From Chryseobacterium ginsenosidimutans (GTDB lineage: Bacteria > Bacteroidota > Bacteroidia > Flavobacteriales > Weeksellaceae), in contig NZ_JAUSXC010000001.1 in assembly GCF_030823405.1 (NCBI RefSeq), positions 3,703,001 to 3,767,000 on the forward strand: 64,000 nt of DNA, in the 5' to 3' direction. This document shows positions 63,459 to 64,000 of the stretch, piece after piece. The first letter of the stretch is position 1. The number at the start of each line of letters is the position of its first letter. Under the pieces are notes generated by a model that saw only the letters and a list, made by a program, of their open reading frames with translations, had not been told where the DNA came from and searched no databases. The translations under genes and the position numbers were made by a program.

Positions 63459-64000
63459 CTATACCTTATATACAAATGCATTAATGTTCATTCCCGCTCC
63501 CACAGATGCAAAGAGAAGTATATCACCCTTGCGGAATTCATGTCTCTCGATCTTCCCTTTCATGATTAGGTCATAGAGCGTGGGAATGGTTGCCACGCTG
63601 CTGTTTCCAAATTTATGGATGGACATGGGCATAATATCCTTTGGCGGTAACATGTTGTAAAGCTCATAGAAACGGCTCACAATGGCCTCGTCCATTTTCT
63701 CGTTGGCCTGATGGATAAGTATTTTTGTTAGGGATTCTACCTTTACATTTGCTCTGTTAAGGCACGACTGCATAGCCAATGGAACCTTTGTAAGAGCAAA
63801 CTCATAGATTTTCCTGCCCCTCATCTTGATATAACGGACATCCTCATCTGACTGCCCGTTGTAGGATTTGCCAAAGTATAGATATTCGGATTCGTCTACG
63901 GCATAGGTGACGCTCTCATGGGACACCAGACCGCTTCCATCCAAGGATGCCTCGACCACTACAGCGCCCGCACCGTCTGCATAAATCATCGAGTCCCTGT
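63459..64000 (-). CDS. Beta-ketoacyl-ACP synthase III-type enzyme, C-terminal part (cut by the window edge)
   Basis: The 3' part (about 180 residues) of a FabH-like condensing enzyme. The active-site histidine is in ILIHQAN, the asparagine in KFGNSSVATIP, and the final VGAGMNINAFVYKV matches the family end. The catalytic cysteine would lie beyond the right edge. The gene is visibly richer in G and C than the chromosome to the left, as expected for acquired DNA. It starts condensation of malonyl-ACP in fatty acid, polyene or resorcinol-type pathways; which one is not visible. Confidence 0.85.
   Translation of the reverse strand, partial: RDSMIYADGAGAVVVEASLDGSGLVSHESVTYAVDESEYLYFGKSYNGQSDEDVRYIKMRGRKIYEFALTKVPLAMQSCLNRANVKVESLTKILIHQANEKMDEAIVSRFYELYNMLPPKDIMPMSIHKFGNSSVATIPTLYDLIMKGKIERHEFRKGDILLFASVGAGMNINAFVYKV

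Overview
The window looks like a chromosomal segment of a Chryseobacterium-type bacterium (Flavobacteriia, Weeksellaceae). The reasons are the strongly AT-rich composition, many Bacteroidota-type promoters (TAnnTTTG, several with a TTG 18-19 bp upstream), a GldA-type ABC ATPase, a fused alpha/beta 2-oxoacid dehydrogenase E1, polysaccharide-degrading GH3/GH29 enzymes with signal peptides, and a T9SS-type C-terminal sorting domain. No database search was possible; family calls rest on motifs visible in the translated sequence.

Layout. 0.4-10 kb: exported hypotheticals, gldA, a long SPFH/flotillin-like protein, adenine deaminase, patatin, a PH-domain protein, lipoamide dehydrogenase. 10-14.6 kb: a PA14-containing GH3 enzyme and a GH29 alpha-fucosidase. 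14.6-18.8 kb: a minus-strand operon of small membrane proteins, a DCC protein, an SRPBCC protein and a TIGR01777 epimerase behind a GbsR/MarR-type regulator; an 18-bp palindrome occurs in front of both the regulator and the operon. 18.9-22.8 kb: ECF sigma factor, a membrane-anchored protein with a TonB-plug-like C-terminus, and a lipoprotein with calcium-type repeats and a vWA domain. 22.9-42.4 kb: C1 peptidase, old yellow enzyme with divergent HxlR regulator, E1, polyprenyl synthase, sterol-desaturase-like protein, rlmN, queA, AIM24, DNA glycosylase, S9 peptidase, holin-like protein, thioesterase and topB.

42.5-49.4 kb is accessory: a 21-bp tandem array, the remains of what looks like a RADAR defence locus (RdrA-like P-loop N-terminus joined to an RdrB-like adenosine deaminase C-terminus), then a pirin / ring-cleaving dioxygenase / esterase / cupin cluster with its own Crp/Fnr-family regulator. 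A 56-bp promoter module carrying a 22-bp palindrome at about -42 occurs at both ends of this cluster. 49.7-53.7 kb is a methionine-transport operon (EamA, MetN, MetI, MetQ) preceded by a 32-codon Met/Cys-rich leader peptide and a strong intrinsic terminator, i.e. a probable translation-coupled attenuator. 53.9-60.7 kb: BglX, a frameshifted DUF2652 gene, metallophosphoesterase, MFS exporter with divergent Lrp regulator, and a Tam-like methyltransferase. A tRNA-Ser(TGA) at 60.8 kb marks the start of a decayed island: a tyrosine recombinase and a T9SS protein, both broken by several frameshifts, followed by a more GC-rich ketoacyl synthase III gene cut by the window edge.

Several interspersed repeats occur between genes, and two otherwise intact genes carry single-base deletions that may be real or assembly errors.
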